Source of the DNA: Aphrophora alni
Lineage: Eukaryota > Arthropoda > Insecta > Hemiptera > Aphrophoridae
Length of the DNA: 64,000 bases
Direction: 5' to 3'
Assembly: GCA_963513935.1 (NCBI GenBank)
Contig: OY740769.1
Location: 70,945,712 to 71,009,711, forward strand
A program made the translations under genes and the position numbers. The notes beneath the pieces were generated by a model. It was given only the letters and a program-made list of their open reading frames with translations, made no database searches and was not told the DNA's origin. This document shows, piece by piece, positions 61,808 to 64,000 of this stretch (position 1 is its first letter; every line of letters starts with the position of its first letter).

Positions 61808-63071
61808 TGTTAATTGAAATTATTTTTAATAAAGTTGGGCGCACTTTTGTAACATTTATTTATTACAAAAACAAAATAATTAAAATAATGAAAAAGAGAT
61901 ACTCTTGACGAAAGCATAGAAAATTTCTAATTGGGTTGTAAGTTCTTTAATGTAGTGTACTCTGGAGAATTTCAAATAAAAAATACAGTACCGGTATCCA
62001 ATTTCTGAAATGTACATTTAATTATTTAAAAAAAATATATTATAGATTACATACAAGTTAAATATTTCCTAAAAAACATAAATACACAAATCATCACATT
62101 TTTTATAACATCATAAAATTATAATTTATCCATATATTATTTTTGATTATTTTTTTGGTTGCAACCCAATTCAAAAAATCTTTTATACATAAGAATGCAA
62201 TATACTCAAAATACACAATACTTCTATATTATCAAATTTCTTTTATTAATTACTTATTCTTTAAACATCAAATCCAATAAAATTATCTCATGAATATTCT
62301 TTATTTAAAGTTTATAATCATTATTTTTTAAAACACAATCCTCTCTGTTTTGAAACCATGTGATATCTCTGCAAACATTCTATCCAAATTCCATTAGTAA
62401 ACTGTAAGTTCCAGTTATTTTTATGTAACATAATTTGAGCATGTTATACCAAGCATGCTAAACACTGAAGCTAAATTCTGTATCATACTTAAAATTTTCA
62501 TTTTATTCAAACTATTTCTTTGTTCAAACCGCATGTCGTCTTCTGAATTCACATCACATCTATTAAAAAAGTATCTTATTTAAAACATCCAATCTCTCTA
62601 AAAAGTAACTTATTCAATTTTACATTTCATTTCCGAGATAATAACTTATTGTCTGATTTCTCCTTTATTCAAAAATAACATCAAAATCACATGAGTTTTT
62701 CTTAAAAACAACGTCTTGTTTACTCTACTATCCACCTTTGTCTAATTTAATTCAACTTTTTCCTTGTCCTACCTTCACACACAACACACTAATATTTCTC
62801 ATAGTTATATGCACATCTACACTGTTGTCATACTTCTATTATATCTAATATTATATACGTTTTCTTATTACTAACATATTTTTTACAAATCTCTCTGACC
62901 ATTTAGTACTAATTACCTTCTTTATTTATTTGTATTCTTATTTAACCGTATCTATATTATTATCATTATTATTATATTCTTTAACAGAATACATTTCCCA
63001 TCCACTGCCTTGAGTCAAACTACTTTTCTAGTCAGACCAAGTATACATAAACGAGAATGTACCCTATTACA
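61808..63071 (-). mobile_element. LTR-like copy H
   Basis: Same family and orientation as copy G, 1264 bp, from TGTTAATTGAAATTA to ACCCTATTACA. Its core motif reads TTGGGCGCACTTTTGTAACA, with a substitution breaking the GGCGCC palindrome. The open frame at 61494-61844 overlaps its edge and has no recognised domain. The flanks (TTTT and AAGG) do not form a target duplication. Confidence 0.62.
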
Positions 63072-64000
63072 AAGGGAGGAACAAGTAACCATAAAAAAGT
63101 TTAAAAAGTTTTAGTTTAATTCAGAGTAGAAATCTCATTGAAGATAAAATAAAAGTTATTTTAGGTAAAAAATGGAAAAAACTGCAAGTTATGAAAATGT
63201 GAATTATTCCTTTAGAACATTTATGAATTTTAGAAAGTTGACATTAATTTTTTTAAATTTATTTTTTTATTCATTTTCAAACTAGTCTCCAAATCCTTAC
63301 AACATTCAAAATAAATTCAAAGTTTATGAAACCTTTTATATAATAGATAATTTTGATGAAACTTAAAATATTAGTTTTTTCTTGCATTAATTTTTGTTTT
63401 TTTAGAGACTTTTAACATATGTTCAGTAATTTTAGATCAGGGAGTAATTGAATTTGATTTTGGTTTATAAATACTAGAGTCCTTAATTCCCCAAAAATCC
63501 AAAATAAAATCAAAATGAATTCAACATTATATACTTTTGATAAACCCAACTTTTGACAAATTTTTGATCGACCGATTTGATAAAACACCTAATATATTTA
63601 TTTTTTACTGAAGATGCTAAGGTTTACATTGAAACAAATTTTGATATTGGTAATTAATAAGTCACACACTGGCCATATTATTTATTGTAGCACTATAGCC
63701 TATTTAGTTGTTAAACCAATTAATGCAAAATTAAAAACTACAAATTTAGTATGCATAATTAGATCTATTTAAAAAATGATGGAAAATAAGTTATAAGAAA
63801 CTGCCATTTTAATTTTATACATTCTATTAGGTTTGTATTATATATTATGGACTTATTCTAGTTTCAGATTCTTTATTTGAAATACCAATATAAATTTTTA
63901 AGCTTGTTATTATGCAATGTCAGATTATTATTTTTTTCAATTCCTTTTGCCGGAAACATGATGAACAGTAAACAAATTAAAGTTGAATTTTATGTGTGAT
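63072..64000. other. AT-rich sequence to the window end
   Basis: No exon, RNA gene or repeat structure is recognised. Confidence 0.5.

Overview
The window is AT-rich eukaryotic DNA, most likely from an arthropod and probably an insect. Spliced exons are small and far apart. The rest is intron or intergenic sequence filled with transposable elements: piggyBac-like, Tigger/pogo-like, mariner/Tc1, LTR and non-LTR elements. A three-unit run of the insect telomere motif TTAGG fits this, but the species cannot be named from the sequence. There is no operon structure and no convincing CRISPR array, rRNA or canonical tRNA gene. Both host-gene fragments are on the + strand.

Host genes. An isolated 122-nt internal exon (4465-4586) belongs to a gene I do not recognise. 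Two exons (46938-47122 and 56645-56854) join in phase 0 and encode the N-terminal part of a large lipid transfer protein (vitellogenin-N / MTP / apolipophorin superfamily): the end of a signal peptide, the first beta strands, and the conserved NIKRALAALFQLKL segment. They are separated by a 9.5-kb intron.

Main oddity. That intron opens with a 66-bp minisatellite whose first unit is the last 32 bases of the exon plus its 5' splice site and the first 34 intron bases. The window holds 35 copies of the exon-edge/donor segment: 30 in one block and 5 in a second. The blocks are separated by a nested stack of insertions: a 5'-truncated LINE with a 13-bp target duplication, an LTR-like sequence inside the LINE, and a tRNA-derived foldback with perfect 107-bp arms inside that.

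Layout. 1-1.5 kb: foldback MITE, and a pogo-like MITE carrying a second MITE. 4.3-4.4 kb: AT/GA microsatellite beside the orphan exon. 8.2-11.2 and 13.2-18.0 kb: two related TTAA-flanked piggyBac-like elements, the second probably invaded by an LTR-like promoter sequence with five tandem repeats. 19.6 kb: tight palindrome. 23.8-24.9 kb: Tigger transposase pseudogene. 25.7-27.2 kb: solo LTR with 4-bp TSD. 27.7-28.7 kb: pogo-like MITE. 30.5 kb: LINE fragment. 33.8-36.0 kb: two different mariner/Tc1-superfamily transposase pseudogenes. 36.0-44.0 kb: two related LTRs, the second split by a 4.56-kb LINE with an uninterrupted 1219-codon ORF2 and a 12-bp TSD. 47-56 kb: the minisatellite intron, which also holds a second solo LTR. 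57-64 kb: an unclassified GC-richer block with a histone-type stem-loop motif, then two more LTR-like copies.

Most transposase genes here are clearly dead, with frameshifts and lost catalytic acids. The LINE ORF2 is the exception and looks young.
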